From Euglena gracilis (taxonomy: Eukaryota > Euglenida > Euglenophyceae > Euglenales): DNA of 64,000 nt. Position numbers and translations under genes: made by a program. The stretch covers positions 51,761,964 to 51,825,963 of the forward strand of contig CP154956.1 of NCBI GenBank assembly GCA_039621445.1, in the 5' to 3' direction. Position 1 is the stretch's first letter. Every line of letters begins with the position of its first letter. Positions 1 to 14,000 of this stretch are shown in pieces. A model generated the notes under the pieces. It was not told the origin of the DNA and ran no database searches. It saw nothing but the letters and a program-made list of their open reading frames with translations.

Positions 1-960
1 AAAAATGTGGTTTTCCATCAAAAATCATGTATTTAGGGTTCAAATCCCCGTTTTTCCCATTTCCCCGTTTTTTTTTTGGTGAATACTCCCCTTGCCTGCC
101 CCGAAAAAGACCATACATACCTCTCCCCTCTTCCCCTGGAAGTTGGCAACCAGCCCACACAATCACTTAGTCATTGACCAACCCCCTCCCCTGGGGAGGG
201 GGTGGTTGACCGCCATAAATACTCCAAAAATGTTGTACAAGGTTGCAATAAAAGACGGAAAATTGTCAAAGTTTGGCCAATATTTGGTCAAACTTCTTTG
301 GCCATTTTGGACCATTTTGGTTAACTCTTGGCAAAAATAATGGCCAACAGTAGCCAAAAAGTGACAAACAGTCAGGCCAACTGGCCGAAAGTGTCCCAAA
401 ACGCTCAAAAGTCTATATAGTTTATAAATCGTTGGGGATTACAGGATAAGGAATTGTTGGCGAAAATCCAACCCCAAAAAATTGCCACAAATCAGTTTTT
501 TGGTCGTTTTGCAGCCGAAAAACAATTGTCCCTGTCGTGTTGCAAATTCAAAAAGTTGAACTCACAGAAAGCATCGATTGGACGATCCCCTCTTGTAAAT
601 CTTCCTCAAAGGCAAGTTTGGAAGATTTATGTCAATTTACAACACACCTGAGTTGTAAACGAGAAAAAATGTGTGTTGATGATTTAAAACTTGAGATAAA
701 TGACCAATTGCCCAATTTTTTTAAAAATTCCATTATGGGACAGACTCCATGACCCTTCAAAAGAGCAAATTTTCACCCATCAAAATTTCACCTCTAACCA
801 TCAAAACGGTGAAGTTCTCGGTGAATTTCACCTATGAAGTTCACCGGCGGTACACCCTGCCCATTTGCACACTCCTGAGCATGAGCAGATTCAACTATTT
901 ATGTTGGGATTCCTGGGGACTAAATACAAAAACTGTTTGTTTGTGCAAATTTTAGTTGAA
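1..960. other. AT-rich non-coding left edge
   Basis: No convincing exon was found on either strand. The first 60 bases resemble the end of the dispersed repeat at 960-1460 (a 'gtggttttccatcaaaaat' stretch followed by a 'catgtattt..ggttca' stretch), so the window probably opens inside another copy of that family. The remainder is T- and A-run-rich sequence with short open frames only. Confidence 0.5.
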
Positions 961-1460
961 GTTGGAGTTGAGGATTTCGAAATTTGTGGTGCCGCAAAGG
1001 AGCACAAGCTCCTGAAGAAGATTGGGTCTTCCCCAGCGTCTTTGGGCGCCGGGTGTTTTTTTATACCCGTTTTGGGACCCATATAGGAGGTCCCACAAAA
1101 AATGCCGCTTGTTTCACACCTTCCAAAAATTCAACAACATTTTCTCAAAATTTTGATTCTCAAAATTTCTCAGAGGTTTTTGAAGCAAAAAATGCCATTG
1201 ATCATCCTAAAAATTTCCAAAGAGAAAAAATCTAAGGGAAATTTGAATGTTCCAGAATTTGGTCCCATTTTTTTGACCTGCATTTCTTGACCCCCCTCCT
1301 AAAAACTAACAATTCTCAACCCTACAACTTTTTGAGACTTTTTGGGGGATAATGTGGTTTTCCATCAAAAATGAACCCAAAATCATGTATTTTGGGTTCA
1401 TTTTTCAAAGTAATTTTCAAAAAATTCCCTGGCCAAAATCCTTAATTTTCGGTTGAAGTG
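960..1460. repeat. Dispersed repeat family R1, copy 1
   Basis: About 500 bp that reappears in the same orientation at about 51020-51360. Shared landmarks in order are a 'ggcgccgggtgt' stretch, 'gggaccca..taggaggtccc', 'tttcacaccttccaaaa', 'gaggtttttgaag', 'aaaatgccatt', and the 'gtggttttccat..catgta.tttgggttca' end. The copies have diverged by substitutions and small indels. No open frame is conserved between them, so this looks like a non-coding transposon or a remnant of one. Confidence 0.75.
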
Positions 1461-1544
1461 TATTGGGATAGGATTTTTTTTTTTGCTTAAGGACCGCCCT
1501 GGTCTCCCACCCAGAGCAGAGCTTAAGAAATTTGGCCCCACCCC

Positions 1545-1900
1545 CTGGGGGTTGTGGGGGTCCAGCCAGCCAGCCTCCTTGTTCTAAGCAGGCCTTTTCC
1601 CAGCCTCGGTCCCCTCCTCCTCCCCATCAACGAGTTTTATTTATTTCCCCGCCCCCCTTCGGGCGGCTGGACAGTAATGGATTTTGGCTTTTGTGCAAAA
1701 ATGGGCCAAAAATGAGCAAAAATTGGATGGAATTGGGTGGCCAGAGTGAATTTGGGTCAAAACATCGATTTTTGCATTGGCAGTTTTTTGCATTTTTGCA
1801 TTTTCGGTTCTTTGGGCAGGGTCAGCCAGCAGCCTTTTCAAGCCAGCCCAAATTTTCCAGCCTCTGTGCTGGACGCCCCGGGGGGGGGGGGGTGCAGGTT
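1545..1900. repeat. Dispersed repeat family R2, copy 1
   Basis: About 350 bp matching 33360-33665 in the same orientation. Shared blocks are 'ccagccagcagccttttcc', 'catcaacgagttttattta', 'gcggctggacagtaa', 'gggccaaaaatg', a 'gcatttttgcattttcg' stretch and 'agccagcccaa.ttt.c'. Partial, more diverged relatives occur near 42470-42760, 48640-48880 and 50040-50075. No coding potential is conserved. Confidence 0.75.
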
Positions 1901-3590
1901 AAGGTTTCTTAAAGTTTTTTTAAACACATTTGTGAATTGAAATCTGGGGATCGAATGGAGAAAAGATTGAAACCCCATTATTTCGAGTTTGGGTGGATAG
2001 CGAATGTCCCAGCTGCGCCAGAACTCGCTGGAACTTTTTCCCTCCGGAATTGGCTTGTTTTTGCCGAGGGTTTGTGACTTCATTTTCGGCTTCAATTTTG
2101 GAAAATATGCCAGAATGATTTTTTAAATTTTTTTTAAGACTTTTTAAGATTTTTCGTGCTTTTTGGTCGAAAAATGTTTTTCAAGGCGCCTTTTAAAAAC
2201 ACCTTGTTCCCACCCATCCCTTCGAGCCCTTAGGAGCATGAAGCACATGTGTCAACAAGCATACACGCAGAAATACCACATGCAAAAAAAACGAAGCAAA
2301 ATTGTTTTCGGATTTTGGTCAAATTTCGGTCAAACACAAAATAAAGAGTCACCTCCACAAAAAAATTTATTGAATGCCTGAATCAAATTTTTTTATTATA
2401 TTAGTAATATTATTTTCGCAGCAAAAGTGCAAAAAGAACAACAACAACACGAAATCACATATGAAAATTAGTGAATTCTGACAGAAGAAACGTCATGACA
2501 TAATATCACATAACATCACCTGGCACCGAAACAACCATGCCAGCAGCAAATAATTTCATCTCGAATAGACATCTTTCATTTAAGGATGTTTTCTTTCTTC
2601 TTCTCAGTTTCCAGTGTATTTGGAGATCTTTAAGATGGTTGTGCGCGCCGTGTGTACTCTTCATGAAAATCACAAACAGGTTTCTGTGAAAGCAAGATAG
2701 TGGATTTCAGGCAGGCCTGATGCAGCACACATTCCCATAAATTTGTGCCACAAAAAAATCACGAATAATTCCAAACCAGCACAAATTTTGGGGTTTCCAA
2801 AATCACGAATGATTACAAATAAAACACAAAAGGCTATGAACAACCACAAATTAATGATGAATGCATGGATTATCAAAGATCAAAGGGGAAACAGAATATG
2901 GGCAAGAGGTGATAATTATTCACCTCCTGACCTTTTGCAAAGCAGGCGGCTGGTGTTGGGCAAGCTGCATGCTGCACAATATTGTAATAAAAATCAGGAG
3001 GGTGATAAGTGCTGGAAACCGGTCAAGGTGATTAGGACAAATTGCGAGCTGGTGAAGTCTGGCTTCCTGAAGTGTCTGCACCAAGGCAGGCCACAATGTC
3101 ATATTTGAAGGAATGGGATCACCAAGGAGGTTGCAAAATTTATTCCAAAATTGGCCCAAAAAGGCTGAAAAGGCCAATGATGGCCAAATGATGGTAGAAA
3201 ATGATGAGAATGAACAAAAATGGATGGAACTGCCCAAAGTTGCTGGCAATTAAACGAAAAGGACACAAAGTGGCCAACAATCCCAAATAAATTTTTTTAT
3301 TTCTCAAGGACCCCCCCCCCTCTGGGCCGAAGGGCCGACCAAGGGTCAGTCTGGGGCTCGAAAAAAAGCCAAAAAGTTGAAAGACAGCTTGACTCAGACA
3401 CCTCCACCATTGTTCAGAAGTCTTCGTTCTTGTAGTTCTGCAAAACTCAGCAATTTTTTCACAAAATCCTGCAAAGTATTGCAAATTGCCGCAAAGTTGT
3501 ATTGTGTATTTTTTTCAAGGAAAGTGAAAAATGGAACATTTTTTGGCAGCATCAAGAATCACAATAAATCTCAAACAATCAGGTCATCAG
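1900..3590. other. No clear gene; possible old hAT-like remnant at 2667-2850
   Basis: Nothing clearly coding. At 2667-2850 there are spaced words such as 'atcacgaataatt', 'ccagcacaaat' and 'aaaatcacgaatgatt'. They resemble the subterminal 'cacgaacaatcacgaac' repeats of the hAT-like element at 27882-29245, so this could be a decayed relative. N-lobe exons of the downstream kinase should lie in or before this interval but could not be identified. Confidence 0.35.
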
Positions 3591-5146
3591 CACGAATTTG
3601 TGGGAATCCCTGGATGCAGCAAACACTTTCTGCCTTCGTAAGTATTTTTTAAGGATGTTTTTCAGCTCAATGTTGGAGTATTTTGCCAATTTTTTTTTGC
3701 GGGAACCTGGTGTTGTGTATCATAATGATTTGAAGTGCGACAATATTCTCTTGGATTATGACGGCTGCAATGGTCTGTATCAACTCAATCCTGAAGGTCT
3801 TTCCTGCTTTTCTATGTTATGTGCTCGTTTTTTTATTTATTTGCTCATTGTGCTTTGCTTTCACTGCAGATTTTGTTTTTGTTTGCGAGTCACAACAGAT
3901 GGCATTACCTTAACCCCCCCGGGGGGGGGGGGGGCTGGGCTGCAGCTAGTCCAAATTGGCTGGTGGAAATCCCAGTGGACCCCCCAGAGGGGGTCAATTA
4001 GCAGGGCTAGCTAGTGGAAAATTTCAATGACCAGTGACTGAACGGGGAAAATTTTTTGGCAAATTTGCGAAAATGGCATTTTTGATGATGGTCAGCAACA
4101 TAAACATTGCTAAAAATTAGATTTCGGAGGTTTTGTGGCCAAAAATTGGTACCCGATGTTCTTCATTTTTTAGGGGGATGGGGTTTGATGTCAAGGTTCG
4201 ATTGGTCGGCCCAAAAGGGGGGGGGTATGAGTTGGGCTGGGGGGGGGGTTGCTGAGCTCGTATCTCTTTGGAGTCAGGACGAAGCTTACCACTGGTGAAA
4301 TGGGGGGGTTAAAACCACATTTTGTATTGTGCTCTTTACCAGCGTAGGAGCTTTTTGCCTGCCTGATGATGCCACGAGGCAGCAGCTGTTTGACGCCTGT
4401 GGTTGCCGCCGGCCCCGCCGGCCCTGTCGGCCCGGTTCTGCCCGGCGTCATTGCCAAGCGGCCCGGCCCAGCCTGGCCGGCGGCCGGCCTGGCCCAGCTC
4501 AATCTGGTGGCCTGGCCCCGGCAAACAGCTGACTGTGGCGGCCCATACGAGGCGATGGAGGGTCCGTGGGGCTTCATTTTAGGTCCCAAGCGACTCTTTT
4601 GATTGGCCACCATTTTGTGGATATTTTGAAATTGGAATTTTGAATGCGTTTTAAGGGCTTTTTTGTTTTGGTCCCGGGTTGTTTGGCTTTGCCTCATTTT
4701 TTCCAGGGGGTGTCCTGCAAGGGGAGGGAAACGAATTTCGCTATTTTCACATTTTTTTCAAATTTTGTGCAGTTTTGTGCTTTTTTTTTTTCGATGCTGG
4801 GCTAGCGCATTCCACCTCCCCGCTCTGGTTGGCAGGCACTCCGTAGCACAAGGTCCCCCCAAACAAACATACAAAAACAAACAGAAACCTGCCCATGACC
4901 ACCCTCTTCTCATTCTGTTTCCCCTTCCCTGAGGGGGGGAACCTGGAGCCTTTCAGTTTCAGCTTCATCCAATTTTCTATGGTCAACGTCTGGATTTTGT
5001 CACATTGCACACCCCCAGAGTAGTCATTTCCGGGGGGACTCCCAACCCCATTATTACTAATTACTACTAAAAATTACCATTATTATTATATTATTAGTAT
5101 ATTATTATTATTATTATTATTATTATTGTTATTATTATTATTATTA

Positions 5147-5217
<71 letters not shown>

Positions 5218-5233
5218 TATTATTATTATTATG

Positions 5234-5265
<32 letters not shown>

Positions 5266-8042
5266 GTAACCCCCCCCAAATATAAACCCCCCCAAATACA
5301 ACCCCCCCCCAATATAAAACCCCCCTGGGGCGTTTGATTTGGCCCTTTCTGATGAAGGAGGTCTCTGAAACCCCTAGCGTCTCCACAGCGGTGCGGGTAC
5401 TCCCCTCATCTCCGTAGGGTTTTCTGTTTAGGCCGGTTGTCCCTACGGAGGAAAAACAGTGCCCCAGAATGATTACACCATGGTTGGGATCGGTTAGCGA
5501 AATGGTGGTGAATGAATTTAATGCTTAGGTTGGCAGACTGGCAAGTAATGCATGATTTGCCCCTGCTCTGGAAATTTACGATGCGGCTGGTAATGGGCAG
5601 TGGTAGTAGTATAATAATAATATAATAGCATAATGTTGTATATGACATAGTATGATATCGTATAATATATCCTGTAATAATATATATCCTGTCCCCTGGC
5701 CGGGCCGGGCTGCTGGTCGGCTGTCAACCACATGCCTCAAACATTGCTGCCTCATGGCACCTCCAGGCAGGTTAAGAGCTCAGCACTACACAAAACCTGG
5801 TTTATAAGCGGGGGGGTTTATAAATCGAGGGAGGGCTTTTGCTTTATAATTTATGCAGGGACATGCCAGGGCGTTCCAAGGGACTGCCCAGCGGCCCGGC
5901 CCAGCCCAGCTGGCGACTGGCGGCACGGCGGCCTGGCAGTGATTTCCTTTGGTTGGCCAGCATTTTGGAGATTTTGAAATTTTCGACCTTTTGACCAAAA
6001 AATGTTAAGTCAGAACAGGTCAAAATACTCGGTATTTGGAGCGAAATGGCCTTCAAATAGCCATAACTCCAGGAGTGGACTCGTGGGGAAATTGACATAC
6101 TGTTAGATAGTCTTGTGAAATAATCAAATGTACAGGAACAGCAGTTTGACAATTTCTCATGCTCCGTTCATTTGGTTTATGGTTGCACTCCCTTCCAACC
6201 CCACATGTTGGTAATTGATCAGGTTGGTTAAAAATCTTATCTGTTTCTTCTTTGGGTCTCATACAGGTGCAGGTCATTTGAATGCTGGATGCTTGATTGT
6301 GCTTGCAGACTTTGGCGAAAGCGTGGTCCAAGGTGTTCCGCTCTCCCATTCCCATTTCCCATATTTTTTTGATTCGGTACAGGTCTCGCGTCGGAAGGTA
6401 TTTCCGAAGCTCCTGGATTCAAACGTTGGGTCGCTTTTCCTGGAACCCAAAAGTTGGTTCGTTTTTGGCGAACCCCAGTGGGAGTGCGGCTCCTCTTACC
6501 TGTTAATGGCAAATGGTTGGGAAGACACAGCGCTGGGCTGCTGCCTTCAGAATGCCAGAAGCAAACTGGTGGAACTGTCTGCAACCCAACGGCCACTGGC
6601 GCTGAGGCCTTGCCGGCCTCCCACACTGCAGGCGCCTCCCCGACGTGTGCCAGCCCCGCCCACGTGGACCGGGGCACGGAGTGCATCCGCAGCCCGGAGG
6701 TGCTGCAGGCCTTCCGGGAGGAGGCCCGGGGGAAGTGCGTCCAGCCGGCAAAGGTTTGCCCCGTGCCCCCCAACCCCGTCAGAAGAGGAATGGCAAACCG
6801 GCCGCCAACCCGGCATCGAGCCCCAGAGGATTTTTTTTTTGAGGAAATGTCCAGCATTGATTTTGGTGCATTTTGGTTCGGATGGTCAGAGTAACCGACC
6901 CTTTTGGGGGTGGTCGGGATTTTTTTTTGATTTTTTGAAAGAGAAAGTCAAGCATAGAGTCGCAATGGTTGGATTCCATTCCGGATGTGCAATCGCCGCC
7001 AAGTAATTCGCTTGTTACAGGTGGATGTGTGGGCCCTGGGCTGCTTGTTTTATGAGCTTTTGACGGCGGAGTTCCTCTTCCTGGAGGCCTCCTACATGAA
7101 GTTCTGGAACCGCGTGTGCTCCGTAACGGAGCCTGCGCTCGAGGCGGACCATTTGGACCGTGTCGGGCGATCCGGACAGATATCACCTCTCATTATGAAC
7201 CCCTCTTTGCGCAAACCTTTCATCCACCAACACCCAAATGAAAGAAAAAATCAAATGGGAAAAAAACGCCAAAATGCGAAAAGTTGCTGGGATTTTTCAA
7301 TGACATCAATCTTGGCAGACTCCTGACTGCCTGATAACGTGTCCATTTCTGACAGCCTCCGAAAGCATGATCACCAAATCTCTTGTACTCGGGGGCATTT
7401 GTATTTGCAAGGTTTTTGGGAAGGGTCCAAGACTTACTCCCCCAGCGAGATATTCTAACCCCCCCCCCCCAATTAGAAGTCCCCCGGGGCCACTGTTCGG
7501 GCACTCTGCGGAAAACCCGAGGGGGAGGGCTTCTAAGGGGCCGGCGGCCGAGCCGGGGATTGTTGGGGTCTAAAAATTTGCAAGACACATTTTTTCGAGT
7601 TTTGGGTGGACAGGCCATGTTTCAAGGATACCAGATATCAATTTTGTTCCCGATGTCGACCTGTTTTGTGGAGATTTTCCGAGTTTTTCACTGTTTTTTA
7701 AAAAAAATCGTCAACTTTGTCAGCCTGCTTCGTCGGGGGGGGGGGCTGTTATTTGGATTTTTGGCGGGAAACCCGAGGGGAGGGGCTTCTATTTGGGGAG
7801 GGGGGTTATTATTTGGGTGGGGGCTTCCATTGGGGGGGGGGTTATTTGGAGGTTTTCTTGATATTTCCCAAAAAATAACACAGGGAAATGGACAGTTGAA
7901 GATTCGATGCCAAGAGTGTTATTGTTTTCAGTGTGAGCAGTTTATTGGTCTCAGGGGAGGAGGGGTTCAATCACCATGAATATCGGAACGTTGCTATCTG
8001 GATGCACCCTCATATTGTATCTGCTCAATGGCATGCTAGCAA

Positions 8043-8090
<48 letters not shown>

Positions 8091-11000
8091 TTGGAGGATG
8101 GGTTTCTACCAGAATTCTTAGAATTTTTTGTTTTTCTTAAGGAAAATTTTATTGGCATACACAAAGAAAAATAACACTCCTGCCCCCACACATAGGACCC
8201 TTGTTAAATCAGGGTTTCTGGAAATCAGCCCCAGGGGGTGTCTTTTATCATCAGCACCTGGCAGCATTGACCTATCACCAGTGGCCTTTTATTATTTTTT
8301 CAAGAGATGTTTGTCGTGGTTTTCAAAGAACATTTGCAAAATGAACAATTGTGGTTTTTTTACAGCCGGTTGCAAAAATAATGGCTCACTGTCTCAAGAT
8401 GAATTGCCGCCTGTCTCATTGTGCATTGCCTTTGATCTCAAAATTAATGGCCACCCGTCTCAAAATTTTTTCCATTGTCTCAAAAAGCGACCACAATTTT
8501 CTCAAAACTAAATGCCACTTGTCTCACAATAAAATGCCAGACCCGCAAAAGAAACGCACCATCCCGGTTGGAGGGAACACTTGCTGCCTGGAGAAGATTT
8601 TCACAATACTCTTTGAGGTCCCGCCAAATTACCTGTCAATTCGCTTGATAGATCAGGGGGATCTACCAAACTGAGGGATTGCAGCGGCAACACTAACCGC
8701 TGATGCATTGGCAACGTTCACAGCCTGCGTTGTTTCTGCTGTGCCGGCAATGCACAAATTAGAACAGCGCAACTGCCGGGACACCACATGGCATGAACCC
8801 TTTCCATGTGGCGAGAATCCCCCTTCAGGTTATCCAATAAAATTAGGGCCACCGGCAATGGTACATCAGTTTTAAAAAGAAAAAAAAAGGAGTGTTCCCG
8901 TGACTTCCCGTGACGTCCCGTGACCCCCCCATGACCTGGCCTACGACCCTTTTCGACCAATTTTTCTGCGAAATTTATGGGCGAATGACGCTTAATTTGA
9001 TGATATTTTCAGGTGGATTCTGACTTTTAAGGCATAAATTTTCAAATTTGGGGTTAGTGTCTCCTAATTTTCTAATATTGATGCCAAAATCCTAATTTCA
9101 GGTGTGGTGAATTCAAATTTATGGAAAATTCTTTCAAATTTTTGGGCTTGGGATTCCTAATTCGGCTAATTCGGCATTCTGATCCCCGGGACCCTTTAAG
9201 GCCCAATATGGTAACAGTGGGGGAGGGGGGACTGGGGGACCTGGGCCCCCCAAGGTATTCCCATTCCCATACCTCGGGCAGTTTGAAAAAGGGTCATTTT
9301 TGGCAACTCTTTTTTTGGATGTTCACAAAAAAATGGTCAATTTCAGCACATTTGCCAAAAAGCAGTTTTTTGAAAACGTCCAAAAAACGTCGATTTTTGA
9401 ACACTTTTTCGGAACCTTCTGCATAAAAAGTGCTATGACAATGAGCTACCGGGGGGGGGGGGGGGGGTAGATAAAATTAGAACCGACAAAATTGGAAGCC
9501 GAAAAAATTGGTGCCAAACCTAAAAACGAACAATAAAGAATTGGCAGGGTTTTTTTTTTTGCGGGGGGAGAGCTTTGCACCATCCACCCGAGCACTAGAG
9601 ATAAGGGGGGAGGGGCAGCTCCTCCCTGGGGGTGGTTGGCCGGTGGTTTCAAAAAGGGCCGGAAAATTTTGGCAGGATTTCTGTATGCCAATTTTTTCCC
9701 AGTCAATTTTTTTGGCCTCCAATTCCCCCCCCCCCGGTATTCCCGTCCCTGGGAAGAGCTGAATAGCTCTGGGGGGAGGGGGGGGGCTTGGCATTCAGAT
9801 CAGACATTTGAGGAGAAATGAGACACTTGTGAAATAGAAACCTGTTCGACAAACGCAATGTCATGTGGGCATTTTTGTATGAGAAAATTGGCATTTATTT
9901 TCACACAATAGGCAATTTTTTTGGGAAAAGTGACAGTAATTTGGAGAAAAGTGGCAGTTATTTAGAGAAAATTGACCGGTTAGAGTTGAGAAACGTGGCA
10001 ATTATTTTGATCCCGGATACACATTCATTCCGCAACCGGCTGTATATAAAAGCCCTGAGACATCTCCAACTGTAATCTAAACGTCTTGCTAGGGGGTGGG
10101 TGGATCTGGACCCCCCCCCCCGGGTCCTAAAAAAAACCTCTGGTGGAAGCCCATTTTGGCAGGCCAACACCCCAAGATACCGCACAATGATATGCACTCC
10201 CCTGCTCCTGCTACCCCATTTTTTGGGTGGGGGTCTGCGCAAGCACTCCTGCTTTCCTTTGCATGCTGCGGCTCTTCAGGACCCCTCCAGCCGATGGTCG
10301 GCGGGCGAACTGCACCAGCGCCTGCTGGCCGTCACGGCGGCAGAGACGGCGGCCGCCTTGGTGGAGCTGAGGGCCTTCGGAGACAAAAGCCCTCCCCGTG
10401 CAGCTCCTGCCGCCACACCAGCCCAGGGGGTGCCCAAAGCAGCGCCGCCAACGGGTGTGCTTTGCTGGCAGACAGCGAAGGGAGCGAAATGCACAGGGGA
10501 ATATGCAAAGTGCCCTTCGGCCAAATTGGACTCAGCGCTCCCCACCCCTGAGTGTCAAGCTATTTTTTTGTCGTGCTGCATTTCCAAAAGGATGGCTGGA
10601 CAGCCACTTTTATCTCGCAAACTTGCAGAATGGCCAGCATTAGCAAAAAATGGATGATAACGGGGTTTCTTTTTGCATAAACGTTGATTTCTGGGTGTTT
10701 TTTTTTTGGCAAGGAGCACCCTAATCCCCCCGTGTCATTTGGGTGCCGGGGGGGGGGGGCATTTGTGGCCACCCAGGTCCGATTTTCGGTTCCGAGGCAC
10801 CCCGGAACCGCGTCGATTCTGGGCAACCATCCGCAGATTCGGGATAGCGTTACGGTTGGGATTGGTGCGCCTAAATGGTATTTTTTTAGGGACAAAGTTG
10901 GGCCAGAAGTTACGTCCCGTTTTGGTAGGATGTTGAGGCGGACATTTCTGTCGGAATTTTACCCAAATTTGACCTGAGTTCTTCCCAATTTAAGTGAAAT

Positions 11001-14000
11001 GCGGCCTAACCTCTCCCTAAATTCCTAAAAATGGCAGCCCTCTGGGAATCCAGTCGGAACCGTAACTCTATCCCCAAGCAATAACCCCGAATTTCTCCGG
11101 TAGGGCACTTTTGACCCCCCCCGGGCAGGGTTTTGGGTGGGTAGTGCCATAGCACGCCCCCTCGCCTTCCGCATGAAAATGGCTATTTTCATGATAGGGG
11201 CGTAAAAATGGCTATTTTCAAGGGAAATTTGCCTGGGTCGGCAGGCACCGGGGCCAAAAGCGACCCCCCTCCCAGGGAGTTGTGCCTGGTATGGGCAGGC
11301 ACCCCATAATAGCACAAGGCACCCCCCTCCTCCCTTGAGGTTGGTAAAAACAAGCCTGGTGGCACCCCATTTGTGAGGTCACGTAGGTTCTGGCTGGCCC
11401 CATTTTTTTTTCAGTTTCCAAGTCAGAAACCGTAGTAGACCTTTGTATGGAGTATCATATTTTTGGGCTAACGAGGAAAGTAATTTTTGGTGCTAAGATG
11501 GTTTTCATTTTCGAAACTGCTTGGGCTTGTGTGCAGTTTTTGGATGTCAGCCTTTTCCTCCAGATGTTGATTTGTTTGGAGAGTTCAGGTTTCCACGATC
11601 CATGAAAATGTGATTGCTTCTTTTGTTGTTGTCCAAGAAAGAAGCTTGTGGTGCCAAACTCATGTTTCTGTCCAAAAAGGTTTTTTCAAAATTCTGTTCG
11701 AACTATTTTTGTGCCACATATTGCAAGGCCAGTGAGAACAATCATTCGACGTTTTAAGCCTGAATGTTATCTTCTGTTGTTGTTGTTTTTGCACAGAGTC
11801 AAAAGGAAGTTCACCAACTAGCCCAGGTGATATATTTGCCAACATACTGAACTTGGAGTCGCTTGAGGCACAAGGACGCTGTCGGTGCCACTCGGCATCT
11901 CATGCGACGCACAGCTGGTTTCCCATCTTTGTCTTTGTTGCGATATAAATTTTGGTGTTGTAGTTTTCATTGTTTCTGTGGTTCCTTTGCTTTTAAAAAA
12001 AAAAGTCACAGCATGCAGAATTTGGTTTTTTGTCATTTTCTCACTCTATAAATACTTGAATTTTTTGTTTGTCAATGCTGCATCATTTCCGTTGTCCTGT
12101 TTCATCTTTTGTGAAAAAAAAAATCCCCAGAACATTAAACAGAAAACCATATTGATTAGCTCCAGGAAAAAGAATTTTTGAGCCAACTTGTCAAGGGGGG
12201 TTGCTGAGCTGTTATCTTTCTATGGTTAAGAGCGAAGGTCACCACCGGGGGAAACCACCCTTCACTCCCTATGGGAAATTCAAATACTGGTTGATGAGGC
12301 GTTCTAAGGGCTTCATTTTAGATCGCCGACATTCCCTTTCATTCCTCATCATTTTATTGAAGAAGTCCAATTTTTTAACTCAAAAAATGGCAGAAACAGT
12401 CATTTTCCCACGCTCACAGCATAATTTTGGGGACATTTTAGATACCCTAAAATTAGATATTTCAAAAGTGAAGCCTAAATCAAATAAATGGATGGATACC
12501 TTTTAAACACTCTATCCAATTGCAATTTGATTTCCTGAAAATGCACAGTTAGCCCGATATATCACGACGCCGTGCATTTAAAATTACTTGCGAGCTTCTT
12601 TCCAATTCGGCCAATTTCGTTTTCATTGTGTTTGTCTTTTGTTTTCATTTTAAGCATATATTTTATTTTTACTTTTATTTTGCTTTAATTTTTTATTCAT
12701 ACATTCATGCATTCTTTAATATTTCTTGATTTATTTATTTGTTATTTATTTATTATTTATTATGCATTCATTCATTCATTAATTCATTCATTCATAACAT
12801 TCATTCATTTATTCATTCATTCATGCACGCATGCATTCATTTATTCATGCATTTATTTTTTAATTTTTAATTTTTAATTTTATTTTATTTTATTTTATTT
12901 TATTTTATTTTATTTTATTTTATTTATGTATTTCTTTATTTAATTATGTATTTTTGTATTTTATGCATTATTTTATTCATTATGTTTTTATTGCATGTTT
13001 ATAATTTGTTTTTTGAGGTTTTTTGGGCCATTTATTTTGCTTATTTATTATGAATTTGAGTTATTGTTGCATTTTTGATGGATACCTCTGACCTGTTGTA
13101 TTTTTATGGCCACTCTCATATTATTCTTTTCTGACAAAGAACTCAGCATTTTCAAAAACTCAGTTAAAACCAGGTGGCAAATTGATAATCGCAGTTTTTC
13201 TGCAATTCGTCTTCAATATTCCCATATTTCTAAAGCATTTTTTTCCCTTTTCCTCCCGGGAAAGTCTTCAGGCATGTGTGCATTTGCTTCGCCGTCACTC
13301 GTTCCTGCTTCATGGCTTTGTTGAAAGTTGGTTTATATTAATTTTGAGAATCCGGGAGAATAGCAAATTCAAATGCATGATTTTTGGGGGATTTACTGAT
13401 TCCAAAACTACTCGATTTTCTGCCCGAAAATTTCGAAAAAAAATTACAAAAATTATTTCTTAAGCAGGGAAAAAAATCTGGATAAAGGCACAAATTCTTT
13501 TTGAGCCAGATCCAGTTGCTCGTTTTGGATCGCGATATCACTTTTTCTGCAAGTTTTTGCAACGTCCCCGAAGGCCTACGATTCAATCCCCCCCAAACCG
13601 CCCCATTTAGACCCCCCAAAAAAATGATAACCCTGCCCCAAACAGCCCTCCCCCATGGTTTTCTACCAAAGATTCAGCTAACAACCCCCCCCCCCCCATT
13701 TCACACCAAGTGCCAAACTACCAAAGGGCATATGGAGTTCAGAGCCAGCTGACGCTGTCCGGGGCCCTATCCCCACTCGACTCCTTCCGCGGCAACACTG
13801 CCCGAAGCAAAGCCAATGCTTCGTCTCCCGAGCCTTCTGCAGCGCTGCCATTTGCTGCTGAGGTTTTCCCACCCTGCGATGCCTGCGTCCGTATGTCTGT
13901 CAGCCCCCCATTTGGATTTTGGATTAAAACTCCTGCTTTTAATGGTGCAGAATATAACGCCTGAAACAAGTGGCAAAGTGAAACAAGTGACAAAGACCCT

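Noticed and set aside
6237-6857. Minus-strand 206-codon frame
   Set aside because: Antisense of the kinase activation-segment exon, which has clear motifs and in-phase splice joins on the + strand.
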